Positions 34,618-44,267 of a stretch of DNA of 50,128 bases are shown in pieces. The stretch is from Baaleninema simplex PCC 7105 (GTDB taxonomy: Bacteria; Cyanobacteriota; Cyanobacteriia; Cyanobacteriales; Geitlerinemataceae). The notes under the pieces were generated by a model. The model was not told the origin of the DNA and searched no databases. It saw nothing but the letters and a program-made list of their open reading frames with translations. The stretch spans positions 255,114-305,241 of the forward strand of contig NZ_KB235958.1 in the NCBI RefSeq assembly GCF_000332355.1, given 5' to 3'. Numbering within the stretch: the first letter of the stretch is position 1; each line of letters opens with the position of its first letter. Made by a program: the position numbers and the translations under genes.

Positions 34618-34626
34618 AAACTGACG

Positions 34627-35025
34627 ATGTCTTTGCCCAAGATCGACGAAGTCCGAAATTTCAGCAGTGAAGAACTGTCCCAGCAGGTTCTCGACATTAA
34701 AAAACAACTGTTAGACCTGCGGGTGCAACAAGCCCTCGGACAACTCGAAAAACCCCACCAGTTCAAACACCTGCGCCATCGTCTCGCGCAGTTGCTGACC
34801 GTCGAACGCGAGCGCGAACTCGAAGCGGCGAAAACGGCCGCCGACGTTCCCGCCGAGGCTCCCGCCGAAGAACCGGCCGCCGCGAGCGATAACACTTCCA
34901 CCGACGTTCCCGCCGAGGCTCCCGCCGAAGAACCGGCCGCCGCGAGCGATAACACTTCCACCGACGTTCCCGCCGAGGCTCCCGCCGAAGAACCGGCCGC
35001 CGCGAGCGAGGAAGAAGAGGCGTAA
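34627..35025 (+). CDS. rpmC: 50S ribosomal protein L29 with repetitive acidic C-terminal extension
   Basis: 132 residues, almost twice the usual 65-75. Residues 1-70 are normal L29 ([20 protein letters not shown], then [20 protein letters not shown]). The rest is a tail of 20-residue units [20 protein letters not shown], two complete and one partial, ending EEEEA. The DNA units are exactly 60 bp and identical, so they arose recently by tandem duplication. The frame stays open and the following rpsQ is unaffected. L29 sits near the exit tunnel; a flexible acidic tail there is unusual and its effect unknown. Confidence 0.95.
   Translation: MSLPKIDEVRNFSSEELSQQVLDIKKQLLDLRVQQALGQLEKPHQFKHLRHRLAQLLTVERERELEAAKTAADVPAEAPAEEPAAASDNTSTDVPAEAPAEEPAAASDNTSTDVPAEAPAEEPAAASEEEEA
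34843..35010. repeat. 60-bp exact tandem repeat inside rpmC
   Basis: Units at 34843-34902, 34903-34962 and a partial third from 34963, starting GACGTTCCCGCCGAGGCTCC. The first two are identical over all 60 bases, as is the third as far as it goes. Confidence 0.97.
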
Positions 35026-35064
35026 TCTCCCTATCCGTTTATCGACCAAGAAAGTCATCCGCTT

Positions 35065-35316
35065 ATGGCAGTTAAAGAAAGAGTCGGCACCGTCGTCAGT
35101 AACAAAATGCAGAAAACGGTCGTTGTCGCCGTCGAAAACCGGGTTCCCCACCCCAAGTACGGCAAAACGATGGTTCAAACCAAACGCTACAAAGCCCACG
35201 ACGAAAATAACGAGTGCCAGATCGGCGATCGCATTCGCATCCGCGAAACCCGCCCCCTCAGCAAACACAAGCACTGGGTCGTGGTTGAAACTCTCAGCCA
35301 CACTCCGGACGCTTAG
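35065..35316 (+). CDS. rpsQ: 30S ribosomal protein S17
   Basis: 83 residues; [20 protein letters not shown] and [20 protein letters not shown] are standard S17 OB-fold sequences. It binds helices 7 and 11 of 16S rRNA. Confidence 0.99.
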   Translation: MAVKERVGTVVSNKMQKTVVVAVENRVPHPKYGKTMVQTKRYKAHDENNECQIGDRIRIRETRPLSKHKHWVVVETLSHTPDA

Positions 35317-35376
35317 TCGGTTTCGATAAGTCATCGCAGGCTTGTTAAAGAACGCTCGGAGTAAGGGAGAACGACC

Positions 35377-35742
35377 GTGATTCAGAAAGAAAGTTATCTC
35401 AACGTGGCGGACAACAGCGGGGCGCGCAAGCTCATGTGTATTCGCGTCCTCGGGGGAAATCGCCGCTACGCCCACGTCGGCGACACGATTATCGCCGTCG
35501 TCAAAGACGCCATCCCCAACATGGCGATTAAAAAATCCGACATCGTGAGAGCGGTTGTCGTCCGCACGCGCAAAAACCTACGTCGCGAAAGCGGAATGAG
35601 CATCCGTTTCGACGACAACGCCGCCGTCATCGTCAACCTCGACGGCAACCCCAGAGGAACGCGGGTGTTCGGCCCCGTCGCTCGCGAACTTCGGGAGAAA
35701 AACTTCACCAAAATCGTTTCGCTCGCGCCGGAGGTGCTCTAG
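35377..35742 (+). CDS. rplN: 50S ribosomal protein L14
   Basis: 121 residues from GTG at 35377. [20 protein letters not shown] and [20 protein letters not shown] are typical. The stop is immediately followed by the rplX ATG, indicating coupled translation. Confidence 0.99.
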   Translation: MIQKESYLNVADNSGARKLMCIRVLGGNRRYAHVGDTIIAVVKDAIPNMAIKKSDIVRAVVVRTRKNLRRESGMSIRFDDNAAVIVNLDGNPRGTRVFGPVARELREKNFTKIVSLAPEVL

Positions 35743-36093
35743 ATGCCTAAGAGCCAACAGAAAACACCGACTCGCCTGAAAATGCACGTCAAAAAAGGCG
35801 ACACCGTTCAGGTCATCGCCGGGAAAGACAAAGGCAAGGTCGGCGAAGTGCTAAGAGCGTTGCCCGAAACCAGTCAAGTAGTGGTTAAAGGCGTCAACGT
35901 CCGCACCAAGCACGTCAAACCCACCCAAGAAGACGAGTCCGGTCGCATCGTGACCTTTGAAGCCCCCATCCACAGCTCCAACACGATGCTGTATTCGACC
36001 AAAGAAAAGGTGGCCAGCCGCGTGTGCTACACCTTCACCGAAGACGGACGAAAAGTCAGAAAGCTCAAAAAAACTGGAGAGATCCTTGATTGA
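35743..36093 (+). CDS. rplX: 50S ribosomal protein L24
   Basis: 116 residues. KOW motif [20 protein letters not shown] near 20-40 and [20 protein letters not shown]. An assembly initiator of the 50S subunit. No gap to rplN. Confidence 0.98.
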   Translation: MPKSQQKTPTRLKMHVKKGDTVQVIAGKDKGKVGEVLRALPETSQVVVKGVNVRTKHVKPTQEDESGRIVTFEAPIHSSNTMLYSTKEKVASRVCYTFTEDGRKVRKLKKTGEILD

Positions 36094-36171
36094 CGATCCG
36101 TTGTCGGTTCGCTTCCGATACAGCTTTACTCGTCCTGACCAAGACCAGGACACTTCCGAGGTACTACGACC

Positions 36172-36717
36172 ATGACACAGCGACTCAAAACCCTTTACCT
36201 AGATACCATCGTCCCCAAGCTGAAAGACCAGTTCGGCTATACCAACATCCACCAAGTTCCCAAAGTGGTGAAAATCACCGTCAACCGAGGTCTGGGAGAG
36301 GCATCTCAAAATGCCAAAGCCCTCGAATCCTCCGTGCGGGAACTGGCGATTATTACGGGTCAAAAACCCATCGTCACCCGTGCCAAAAAATCCATCGCTG
36401 GATTTAAACTTCGCGAAGGAATGCCCGTAGGCGTGATGGTGACGCTTCGCCAAGAGCGGATGTACGCATTTTTGGCTCGGTTGATCGATTTGGCCTTGCC
36501 TCGGATTCGAGACTTTCGCGGCATCAGTCCCAAAAGTTTCGACGGCCGAGGAAACTACACCCTCGGCCTCCGAGAGCAGCTCGTTTTTCCGGAAGTGGAT
36601 TACGACAGCGTCGACCAAGTGCGGGGCATGGACATCTCGATCGTTACCTCGGCTGAGACAGACGAAGAGGGTCGCGCTTTGCTCAAGGAAATGGGAATGC
36701 CCTTCCGCAGTAATTGA
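36172..36717 (+). CDS. rplE: 50S ribosomal protein L5
   Basis: 181 residues; [40 protein letters not shown] and [20 protein letters not shown]. It binds 5S rRNA and contacts P-site tRNA. rpsN, which follows L5 in many bacteria, is missing here, as in cyanobacteria generally. Confidence 0.99.
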   Translation: MTQRLKTLYLDTIVPKLKDQFGYTNIHQVPKVVKITVNRGLGEASQNAKALESSVRELAIITGQKPIVTRAKKSIAGFKLREGMPVGVMVTLRQERMYAFLARLIDLALPRIRDFRGISPKSFDGRGNYTLGLREQLVFPEVDYDSVDQVRGMDISIVTSAETDEEGRALLKEMGMPFRSN

Positions 36718-36740
36718 GGCAGGTTAGATAAGAGGAAACT

Positions 36741-37142
36741 ATGGCGGCTAACGATACTATTGCAGATATGCTGACGCGCCTTCGCAACGCGAACTTGGCT
36801 CGGCACGACACGACGCAAGTGCCGTCCACCAAGATGACGCGCAGCATCGCCCAAGTTTTAAAAAACGAGGGATTTATTTCTGAATTTGAAGAAGTCGGCG
36901 AAGGAGTCAAGCGACATCTCGTCGTTTCGCTGAAGTACAAAGGCAAAAACCGCCAGCCGATTATCAAGATGCTCAAGCGGGTGAGTAAGCCGGGATTGCG
37001 CGTGTACTCCAATCGTAAGGAACTCCCCCGAGTTCTCGGTGGAATCGGCATTGCCATTATTTCGACATCTCGCGGCATCATGACCGATCGCGAAGCACGC
37101 CAGCACGGCGTTGGCGGAGAAGTGCTTTGCTACGTCTACTAA
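36741..37142 (+). CDS. rpsH: 30S ribosomal protein S8
   Basis: 133 residues; [20 protein letters not shown] and [21 protein letters not shown]8 binds 16S helix 21 and in E. coli also represses the spc operon. GAGG precedes the ATG. Confidence 0.99.
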   Translation: MAANDTIADMLTRLRNANLARHDTTQVPSTKMTRSIAQVLKNEGFISEFEEVGEGVKRHLVVSLKYKGKNRQPIIKMLKRVSKPGLRVYSNRKELPRVLGGIGIAIISTSRGIMTDREARQHGVGGEVLCYVY

Positions 37143-37240
37143 GTTCTCGCACCCTCTCGAACGGCGACGTCCGCTTCGATACGCCGCCAACTGACGGCGA
37201 TCCTCGGGTGCGAATCCGTTAAACACTTCAAGAACTAGCT

Positions 37241-37780
37241 ATGTCTCGAATTGGCAAACGACCTATAAGCGTCCCTAAAAACGTCACCGTGACCATCGAC
37301 GGGCAAGCTGTTTCCGTGAAAGGCCCCAAAGGCGAACTGTCTCGGGTGTTTCCGAAAGAAGTTTCCTTCGATCGCGACGGCGAGGCGATTCTCGTCAAAC
37401 GTCACGACGAATCCCGCGTCTCTCGGTCGCGTCACGGACTCAGTCGCACGCTGCTTTTCAACATGGTCGAGGGCGTCTCGAACGGATTCGAGCGTCGCTT
37501 GGAAATCCAAGGGGTCGGCTACCGCGCCCAAGTGAAAGGCAAAACCCTCGTTCTCAACGTCGGCTACAGCCAACCGGTCGAAATCGACCCCCCCGAAGGC
37601 GTTGAGTTGGCGGTCGAGAATAATACCAACGTGATCGTCAAAGGCATCAACAAGGAAGTCGTCGGGAATACCGCTGCTAAAATTCGCGGCGTCCGTCCCC
37701 CCGAAGTCTATAAAGGCAAAGGAATTCGCTACGCTGGCGAGCAAGTTCGGCGCAAAGCGGGTAAGGCCGGTAAGAAATAA
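37241..37780 (+). CDS. rplF: 50S ribosomal protein L6
   Basis: 179 residues; [40 protein letters not shown] and the end [20 protein letters not shown]. Two L6 repeats, complete. Confidence 0.99.
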   Translation: MSRIGKRPISVPKNVTVTIDGQAVSVKGPKGELSRVFPKEVSFDRDGEAILVKRHDESRVSRSRHGLSRTLLFNMVEGVSNGFERRLEIQGVGYRAQVKGKTLVLNVGYSQPVEIDPPEGVELAVENNTNVIVKGINKEVVGNTAAKIRGVRPPEVYKGKGIRYAGEQVRRKAGKAGKK

Positions 37781-37817
37781 CGCCTCGAGCGCATTACTCA
37801 TCACCGTCACAGCAGCT

Positions 37818-38174
37818 ATGAAACTGACACGCACACAGTCTATTCAGCGCAGACACCGCCGGATTCGGCGGAAAGTTCGCGGGACGTCCGAACGTCCTCG
37901 CCTGGCCGTGTTTCGATCGAACCAACATATCTACGTCCAGGCCATCGACGACACGCGAGACCACACCCTCGCGGCGGCCTCTACTGTCGATAAGGAACTC
38001 CAACTCGACAGTACGGCCACCTGCGACGCCGCCGCCAAAGTCGGCGAACTCGTCGCCAAGCGTTTGGTAGCGGCCGGTATCGATAAGGTGGTCTTCGATC
38101 GCGGAGGCAACCTCTACCACGGCCGAGTCAAAGCCCTCGCCGATGCCGCCCGCGAAGCCGGGCTAAACTTCTAA
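37818..38174 (+). CDS. rplR: 50S ribosomal protein L18
   Basis: 118 residues; basic N-terminus [20 protein letters not shown], then [15 protein letters not shown] and [20 protein letters not shown]. Binds 5S rRNA. Confidence 0.98.
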   Translation: MKLTRTQSIQRRHRRIRRKVRGTSERPRLAVFRSNQHIYVQAIDDTRDHTLAAASTVDKELQLDSTATCDAAAKVGELVAKRLVAAGIDKVVFDRGGNLYHGRVKALADAAREAGLNF

Positions 38175-38200
38175 AGTACACCACGCGACTTCAATCAAAC

Positions 38201-38737
38201 ATGGCAGATCGACAAGACCGTCGGAAAAAAGGGAACCGCAACCGCGAAAAAGATTCTGAATGGCAAGAGCGCGTCGTTCAAATCCGCCGCGTGACCAAAG
38301 TGGTTAAAGGCGGTAAAAAGCTCAGCTTCCGTGCCATTGTCGTCGTCGGTAACGAACGCGGCCAAGTGGGCGTCGGCGTCGGGAAAGCCGGAGACGTCAT
38401 CGGCGCTGTGAAAAAAGGCGTCGCCGATGCGAGAAAACACGCGGTTTCTGTTCCTCTGACGAAAGCCAACTCGATTCCCCACCGCTCTAACGGCATCGCC
38501 GGAGGGGCCAAAGTGATGATGCGTCCCGCCTCTCCCGGTACGGGTGTAATTGCTGGGGGTGCCGTGCGTACCGTCCTCGAACTGGCGGGCGTCCAAAACA
38601 TCCTCGCCAAACAACTGGGATCGAGCAACCCCCTCAACAACGCACGGGCGGCTGTGGACGCTCTGGCGAACTTACGCACCTTCTCCGAGGTGGCTCGCGA
38701 GCGTGACATCGCTTTAGAACAGCTTTTCGCGCGTTAG
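38201..38737 (+). CDS. rpsE: 30S ribosomal protein S5
   Basis: 178 residues; [40 protein letters not shown] and [20 protein letters not shown]. Takes part in decoding fidelity. rpmD (L30), which often follows, is absent, as usual in cyanobacteria. Confidence 0.99.
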   Translation: MADRQDRRKKGNRNREKDSEWQERVVQIRRVTKVVKGGKKLSFRAIVVVGNERGQVGVGVGKAGDVIGAVKKGVADARKHAVSVPLTKANSIPHRSNGIAGGAKVMMRPASPGTGVIAGGAVRTVLELAGVQNILAKQLGSSNPLNNARAAVDALANLRTFSEVARERDIALEQLFAR

Positions 38738-38800
38738 TGCCGTTTGGCGCGATCGCCCCTGGCGGTCGATATCCTGTTCACTTCACTGCAAACTAGAACG

Positions 38801-39292
38801 ATGAGATTCCAAGACGTACAGCCCCAACCCGGCTCTAAGAAGCGTCGCCGCCGCCTCGGCCGTGGCATCGCTGCCGGCCAGGGTGCCAGTTGCGGCAAAG
38901 GAATGCGCGGTCAAAAGTCTCGTTCGGGCGGTGGAACCCGACCGGGCTTTGAAGGGGGTCAAATGCCCTTGTACCGCCGCGTTCCCAAGCTCAAGCACTT
39001 TACGGTCGTCAATCCCAAACAGTACACTGTTGTCAACGTCGGTAAACTGGCCTCCCTCTCCCCTAACAGCGAAGTGACCCTCGCTTCGTTGATGGAAGCC
39101 GGAATCGTCACGACCGACGACGGCCCCCTCAAAATTCTCGGCGACGGCGAACTTAGCGCAGCCCTGACGGTGAAAGCCGCAGCCTTTACCGCCAGCGCCC
39201 GCCAGAAAATCGAAGCGGCCGGCGGCCGTTGTGAAATCGTCGCCAAAGGCTCGGCGAACGACTCCGCGTCTGAAAGCAGCGACGCCGAGTAG
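38801..39292 (+). CDS. rplO: 50S ribosomal protein L15
   Basis: 163 residues from ATG at 38801 ([20 protein letters not shown]), which matches the family start; an upstream in-frame ATG at 38744 adds unrelated residues. [20 protein letters not shown] and [15 protein letters not shown] follow. The acidic tail [10 protein letters not shown] is a lineage-specific end. Confidence 0.97.
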   Translation: MRFQDVQPQPGSKKRRRRLGRGIAAGQGASCGKGMRGQKSRSGGGTRPGFEGGQMPLYRRVPKLKHFTVVNPKQYTVVNVGKLASLSPNSEVTLASLMEAGIVTTDDGPLKILGDGELSAALTVKAAAFTASARQKIEAAGGRCEIVAKGSANDSASESSDAE

Positions 39293-39354
39293 TCGAGGCG
39301 CGAGAGTAGCCGTTCGCAATTCGGCGATGGTACGTACTGGTAGAGGTTCCCTTC

Positions 39355-40659
39355 ATGGTAGTCAATCGAGATAAAGCTCCAACGGCTCAAGAAACGTTCT
39401 TGCAGATGGCTCAGGCGGCCGGCCTTCGCGGCCGGATTCTGGTGACCGTCGGTTTGCTCGCGATCGTACGACTGGGGATTTACCTGCCCGTTCCCGGTAT
39501 CGATCGCGCGCGGTTTGCCGCTGACTTGCAAAACAGCCCGTTTTTCGGACTGCTCGACGCCTTCTCTGGCGGCGGCTTGCAAGCCCTCGGTATTTTTGCA
39601 TTGGGGATCTTACCGTTTATTAACGCGTCGATCGCCATTCAGTTGCTGACGGCTGCTATTCCCAGCCTCGAAGACTTACAGAAAAACGAAGGCGAAGCGG
39701 GACGGCGCAAGATCTCTCAGATTACTCGCTACATCGCCCTGGGCGTGGCCGTGTTGCAAAGCATCGGGATTGCCTTGTGGACGAGCGCCTACGCCTACGA
39801 TCCCAGCCCCATATTCGTCGCACAAACGGTATTGGCTCTCGTGGCCGGTGCGATGTTCGTGATGTGGGTCTCGGAACTGATTACCGAACGGGGAATCGGC
39901 AACGGGGCGTCTCTATTGATCTTCGTAAACATCGTCGCCGTCCTGCCGCGATCGCTCGGCAACACCATCGAACTGGCCCAACAGGATCGCGCCATCGTCG
40001 GACGGGTCGTCTTGCTGCTGCTGGTCTTTCTGGTCACGATCGTCGGCATCGTCTTCGTCCAAGAAGGGGCGCGGCGCATTCCCATCGTGTCCGCCCGTCG
40101 CCAAGTCGGCCGTCGCCTGTATCGGGAACGCACCAGCTATCTGCCCCTGCGACTCAACCAAGGGGGCGTCATGCCGATTATTTTCGCCTCCAGTTTCCTG
40201 ATTTTGCCGGGGATTATCGCCAACTCCACGAACAATCCCGTTTTGCTTCGCGTGGCGGAATACCTCAGTCCTAGCGGTCCGGCACCTTGGATGTACGCCC
40301 TGTTCTATCTGCTGTTGATTATCTTCTTCAGCTACTTCTACGCGTCGCTGATTCTCAACCCCGTGGATTTGTCCCAGAACTTGAAAAAAATGGGTTCGAG
40401 CATTCCCGGCATTCGACCGGGACGCGCCACCAGCGACTACATCGAGCGAGTTCTCAACCGCTTGACGTTCCTCGGTGCCGTGTTCTTGGGGTTAGTGGCG
40501 ACGGTTCCGACGGCTGTTGAAAGTGCGACGCGCGTGACGACGTTCCAAGGGTTGGGGGCGACCTCGTTACTGATTTTGGTGGGGGTTGCGATCGATACGG
40601 CGAAGCAGATTCAAACTTACGTGATCTCGCAACGATACGAAGGAATGGTGAAACAGTAA
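39355..40659 (+). CDS. secY: Protein translocase subunit SecY
   Basis: 434 residues with ten hydrophobic helices. VPGIDRARF after TM1, FALGILPFINASIAIQLLTA (lateral gate), TERGIGNGASLLIFVNIVA and the last cytoplasmic loop with GIRPGRATSDYIERVLNRL are diagnostic. Forms the SecYEG channel in plasma and thylakoid membranes. Stop is four bases before adk. Confidence 0.99.
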   Translation: MVVNRDKAPTAQETFLQMAQAAGLRGRILVTVGLLAIVRLGIYLPVPGIDRARFAADLQNSPFFGLLDAFSGGGLQALGIFALGILPFINASIAIQLLTAAIPSLEDLQKNEGEAGRRKISQITRYIALGVAVLQSIGIALWTSAYAYDPSPIFVAQTVLALVAGAMFVMWVSELITERGIGNGASLLIFVNIVAVLPRSLGNTIELAQQDRAIVGRVVLLLLVFLVTIVGIVFVQEGARRIPIVSARRQVGRRLYRERTSYLPLRLNQGGVMPIIFASSFLILPGIIANSTNNPVLLRVAEYLSPSGPAPWMYALFYLLLIIFFSYFYASLILNPVDLSQNLKKMGSSIPGIRPGRATSDYIERVLNRLTFLGAVFLGLVATVPTAVESATRVTTFQGLGATSLLILVGVAIDTAKQIQTYVISQRYEGMVKQ

Positions 40660-40663
40660 ACTC

Positions 40664-41218
40664 ATGCGTTTGATTTTTTTGGGACCGCCGGGTGCGGGAA
40701 AGGGGACACAAGCTCAACGGATTGCCGAACAGTTTGAGATTCCCCATATTTCGACGGGAGATATTCTCCGACAGGCTGTGGCGAACGAAACGCCCCTCGG
40801 ACAGAAGGCAAAGGAATATATGGATCGGGGCGATTTGGTCCCCGACGAGTTGATTCTGTCGATGGTGCGGGAACGCCTTTCTGAAAGCGATGTCCAACCG
40901 GGCTGGATTTTAGATGGGTTTCCCCGCAACGTGAGTCAAGCGGAATTTCTCGATAAGTTGCTTCAAGAAATTCAGCAAGCCTGCGATCGCGCCGTCAACT
41001 TCGAGGTGCCCGACGAGATGTTGGTGAAGCGCCTGTTGGGACGGGGTCGTAAAGACGACAACGAAGTGACCATCCGCCACCGCCTCGAAGTCTACCGTGC
41101 GGCGACTGCCCCGGTGATCGACTTCTACCGCCAAGGCGATCGCATCGTTTCTATCGACGGCAGCCAATCCATCGACCACGTGACCCAAACCCTGGCGATC
41201 GCTCTCGAAAGAACCTAA
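40664..41218 (+). CDS. adk: Adenylate kinase (operon copy)
   Basis: 184 residues. FLGPPGAGKGTQAQRIAEQF (P-loop), HISTGDILR, GWILDGFPRNVSQAEFLD and a short lid GRGRKDDNEVTIRHRLEVY. This is the canonical adenylate kinase, placed after secY as in most bacteria. A divergent paralogue is at 17079-17639. It makes ADP from AMP and ATP. Confidence 0.98.
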   Translation: MRLIFLGPPGAGKGTQAQRIAEQFEIPHISTGDILRQAVANETPLGQKAKEYMDRGDLVPDELILSMVRERLSESDVQPGWILDGFPRNVSQAEFLDKLLQEIQQACDRAVNFEVPDEMLVKRLLGRGRKDDNEVTIRHRLEVYRAATAPVIDFYRQGDRIVSIDGSQSIDHVTQTLAIALERT

Positions 41219-41341
41219 AAATAAAGATTTGTCAAGTCAATTTTTGATAAGATCTTTAAAGAGATCGCGAGCCGCTGCTCCTAACATCTACAGTTATCGC
41301 AGCCCTCTCCGATCCCTGTCGAATTCAGAGGAACCCCCCCC

Positions 41342-41566
41342 GTGGCCAAACAAGATCTCATCGAGATGGAAGGAACCGTAACGGAATCCTTGCCCAACGC
41401 TATGTTTCGCGTCGATCTCGATAACGGATTCAACGTCCTCGCTCACATTTCTGGGAAAATTCGCCGGAATTACATTAAAATTCTGCCCGGCGATCGGGTC
41501 AAAGTGGAACTGACCCCCTACGATCTCCAAAAAGGTCGCATCACCTATCGCTTACGTAAAAAATAA
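41342..41566 (+). CDS. infA: Translation initiation factor IF-1
   Basis: 74 residues from GTG at 41342. [20 protein letters not shown] and [20 protein letters not shown] are standard. 123 bp separate it from adk, and a terminator-like hairpin follows. Confidence 0.98.
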   Translation: MAKQDLIEMEGTVTESLPNAMFRVDLDNGFNVLAHISGKIRRNYIKILPGDRVKVELTPYDLQKGRITYRLRKK

Positions 41567-41593
41567 ACGATCGAGCGAGTTTCGAGCCACTAG

Positions 41594-41618
41594 AAACGCT
41601 CCCCCGGAGTCGTTTTTA
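41594..41618 (+). terminator. Intrinsic terminator after infA
   Basis: AACGCTCC pairs with GGAGTCGTT (one bulged base) around CCC, followed by TTTT, AG and TTTT, 28 bases after the infA stop. Confidence 0.68.
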
Positions 41619-41620
41619 GT

Positions 41621-41648
41621 TTTCTACACCCGAAAAATCTGATATAAT
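41621..41648 (+). promoter_or_regulatory. Putative promoter of the rpmJ-rpsM unit
   Basis: A perfect TATAAT (41643-41648) with a weak TTTCTA 16 bases before it. Start would be near 41655, 23 bases before the rpmJ ATG. Directly after the infA terminator, so it fits a new transcript. Confidence 0.6.
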
Positions 41649-41677
41649 ATGCAGTTTGTAAGTATCGCAGCAAACCC

Positions 41678-41791
41678 ATGAAAGTCCGAGCATCAGTCCG
41701 CAAAATGTGCGAAAAGTGCCGCGTGATTCGTCGGCGCGGCCGCGTGATGGTGATTTGCACCAATCCCAAGCACAAACAGCGTCAAGGATAA
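41678..41791 (+). CDS. rpmJ: 50S ribosomal protein L36
   Basis: A 37-residue protein, short enough to be missed by length-based ORF searches: [20 protein letters not shown], then [17 protein letters not shown]. The zinc ribbon is C11, C14, C27 and H32, so this is the zinc-binding form. It leads the alpha-type unit. Confidence 0.98.
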   Translation: MKVRASVRKMCEKCRVIRRRGRVMVICTNPKHKQRQG

Positions 41792-41907
41792 CTGGGTTTT
41801 CTTGGCTCTATTTTTCTTGGCTCTATTGTAGTACAGATAGCCAGCTCCGTCGGCAACCTTCCATCTGACCGTCCGCACTGGCTGCCCGCATTCACTCAGG
41901 AACAATA

Positions 41908-42291
41908 ATGGCACGAATCGCTGGAGTAGACCTTCCCCGAGACAAACGGGTCGAAATCGGCCTGACTTACATTTACGGCATCGGTCTCACGAGATCGAAA
42001 CAAATTTTAGCAGCGACGGGCATCAGCCCCGACACCCGCGTCAAAGACCTAGCCGACAAAGAAGTCGCCACGTTGCGCGAACACATCGAAACGAACTATC
42101 AAGTCGAAGGGGACTTGCGACGTTGGGAATCGATGAATATCAAGCGGCTCGTCGACATCGGTTGTTATAGAGGTCGCCGCCACCGCATGGGCTTGCCCGT
42201 TCGCGGTCAGCGCACCCGAACCAACGCACGCACCCGTCGGGGAACTCGTCGCACCGTGGCTGGCAAGAAGAAACCCGCCGCTAAGAAATAA
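41908..42291 (+). CDS. rpsM: 30S ribosomal protein S13
   Basis: 127 residues; [39 protein letters not shown] and the tail [20 protein letters not shown]. Head-domain protein that contacts P-site tRNA. GGAAC precedes the ATG. Confidence 0.99.
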   Translation: MARIAGVDLPRDKRVEIGLTYIYGIGLTRSKQILAATGISPDTRVKDLADKEVATLREHIETNYQVEGDLRRWESMNIKRLVDIGCYRGRRHRMGLPVRGQRTRTNARTRRGTRRTVAGKKKPAAKK

Positions 42292-42354
42292 CGTTCGAGC
42301 CGATTTCGGCTTTGCTCTACCGCGACAGACAGACCTTTACCGACAAACACAAAT

Positions 42355-42750
42355 ATGGCGAGACAATCAGGTAAAAAATCCGGCGCCCGCAAACAGAAGC
42401 GCCACGTTCCCAACGGCGTCGCCTACATCCAATCGACGTTCAACAACACCATCGTCACCATCACCGATCCTCGGGGAGAAACGATCTCCTGGGCTTCTGC
42501 CGGATCGAGCGGTTTCAAAGGCGCTAAAAAAGGAACCCCTTACGCCGCCCAAACTGCTGCCGAAAGCGCTGCCCGTCGCGCCAGCGACCAGGGAATGCGC
42601 CAGATCGAAGTGATGGTCAGCGGTCCGGGATCGGGGCGCGAAACCGCAATTCGCGCCATTCAAGGGGCCGGTCTCGAAATCACCCTCATTCGCGATATCA
42701 CTCCCATTCCTCACAACGGCTGCCGTCCGCCGAAACGCAGACGAGTATAG
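42355..42750 (+). CDS. rpsK: 30S ribosomal protein S11
   Basis: 131 residues; [40 protein letters not shown] and [18 protein letters not shown]. Complete platform protein. Confidence 0.99.
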   Translation: MARQSGKKSGARKQKRHVPNGVAYIQSTFNNTIVTITDPRGETISWASAGSSGFKGAKKGTPYAAQTAAESAARRASDQGMRQIEVMVSGPGSGRETAIRAIQGAGLEITLIRDITPIPHNGCRPPKRRRV

Positions 42751-42857
42751 CGATCGCCGCCGGTTCGGCGCCAAATCGCCGCTAGTTTTGCCTCGATCGC
42801 GCGAGGTAACTTGCAATCTAGGCTCAGATGGGGAATAAGGAGAAGGGAGGTCACGCC

Positions 42858-43799
42858 GTGGCGCAGTTTCAGATTGAGTGTGTTGAGACAAACACCGAAA
42901 AAGACCAGGGTCAATACGGAAAGTTCACGATCGAACCCCTCGAGCGGGGTCAGGGAACCACCGTCGGTAACGCCCTGCGGCGGGTGCTGCTGTCCAACTT
43001 AGAAGGGACTGCCATCACCGCCGTCCGCATTGCCGGAGTCAACCACGAATTCGCAACCATTCCCGGCGTCCGCGAAGACGTTCTGGAAATTCTATTAAAC
43101 ATGAAAGAGGTGGTGCTAAAAAGCCACACCTCGCAACCGCAAATCGGTCGTCTCCTAGTCAAAGGGCCGGCCATGGTGCGGGGCGAGCATTTCGACTTAC
43201 CTTCAGAAGTCGAAGTGACCGCTCCCAACCAGTACATTGCCACGCTCGCCGAGAACGCCACCTTAGAAATGGAGTTTCGCGTCGAGCGCGGTATCGGATA
43301 CCGTTCTGTCGATCGCAACCGAGACGAGTCTGGGGCCCTCGACTTCCTCCAGATCGACGCGATTTTTATGCCCGTGCGGAAAGTCAACTACACCGTTGAA
43401 GACGCACGCATCGGCGGTTCTCTCGAAAAAGACCGCCTGATCTTAGAAATCTGGACGAACGGTAGCATCAGCCCCCAAGAGGCGCTCAGCGAAGCGGCCA
43501 ATATGTTGGTCGATCTCTTCGTTCCCCTCAAAGACATCACCCTCGAATCGCTCAAAGACGATTACACGCCGGACGAAGACCCGACCAGCCAAATTCCCAT
43601 CGAGGAACTTCAGCTGTCCGTTCGCGCTTACAACTGTCTCAAACGCGCTCAGATCAACTCCGTAGCCGACTTGCTCGACTACTCCCAAGAAGACCTCTTG
43701 GAAATCAAAAACTTCGGTCAGAAATCTGCCGAAGAGGTGATCGAAGCGCTCCAAGAACGCTTGGGGATTACTTTACCTCAAGAAAAAACTAAAGCGTAG
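42858..43799 (+). CDS. rpoA: RNA polymerase subunit alpha
   Basis: 313 residues from GTG at 42858 (MAQFQIECVETNTEKDQGQY). GGGAGG seven bases upstream decides this start over an ATG at 42828. The N-terminal domain (TTVGNALRRVLLSNLEGTAI) dimerises and binds beta/beta'; the C-terminal domain (LQLSVRAYNCLKRAQINSVA onward) binds UP elements and activators. Confidence 0.98.
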   Translation: MAQFQIECVETNTEKDQGQYGKFTIEPLERGQGTTVGNALRRVLLSNLEGTAITAVRIAGVNHEFATIPGVREDVLEILLNMKEVVLKSHTSQPQIGRLLVKGPAMVRGEHFDLPSEVEVTAPNQYIATLAENATLEMEFRVERGIGYRSVDRNRDESGALDFLQIDAIFMPVRKVNYTVEDARIGGSLEKDRLILEIWTNGSISPQEALSEAANMLVDLFVPLKDITLESLKDDYTPDEDPTSQIPIEELQLSVRAYNCLKRAQINSVADLLDYSQEDLLEIKNFGQKSAEEVIEALQERLGITLPQEKTKA

Positions 43800-43891
43800 C
43801 CGACAGTCGCGACCCGCGCCGACTCGCGCGGCCGGGGCGTCGCTGCGCTACTCTAAACTCTCGTCGTTATTGAAACTCAGCCGATCGAACT

Positions 43892-44242
43892 ATGCGCCAC
43901 CGTCGTCGCGTCCCTCAACTCGGCAAACCTGCCGACCAACGTAAAGCCCTGCTGCGGTCTTTGACTACCGAGCTGATCCGTCACGGTCGCATCGTGACCA
44001 CCAAAGCTCGAGCAAAAGCCGTGCGATCTCAAGCCGATCGCATGATTTCCCTGGCCAAAGAAGGCACTCTGTCCGCTCGCCGTCGCGCCCTGGGCTATAT
44101 GTACGATAAAGACCTCGTACACGCCCTGTTTATCGGCGTCCAAGAACGCTACGGCAACCGCAACGGCGGTTATACCCGTATCCTGAGAACGGTCAGCCGT
44201 CGCGGTGATAACGCGGAAATGGCGATCGTGGAATTGGTTTAA
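43892..44242 (+). CDS. rplQ: 50S ribosomal protein L17
   Basis: 116 residues; [39 protein letters not shown] and [18 protein letters not shown]. Standard length. Confidence 0.98.
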   Translation: MRHRRRVPQLGKPADQRKALLRSLTTELIRHGRIVTTKARAKAVRSQADRMISLAKEGTLSARRRALGYMYDKDLVHALFIGVQERYGNRNGGYTRILRTVSRRGDNAEMAIVELV

Positions 44243-44267
44243 AACTTGGTTTAACGTTTCGATCGCT

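Noticed and set aside
34711-35475. Long leftward open frame opposite rpmC, rpsQ and rplN
   Set aside because: It is an antisense shadow produced by GC-rich ribosomal genes and the 60-bp repeats; it resembles no protein and has glycine-rich low complexity.
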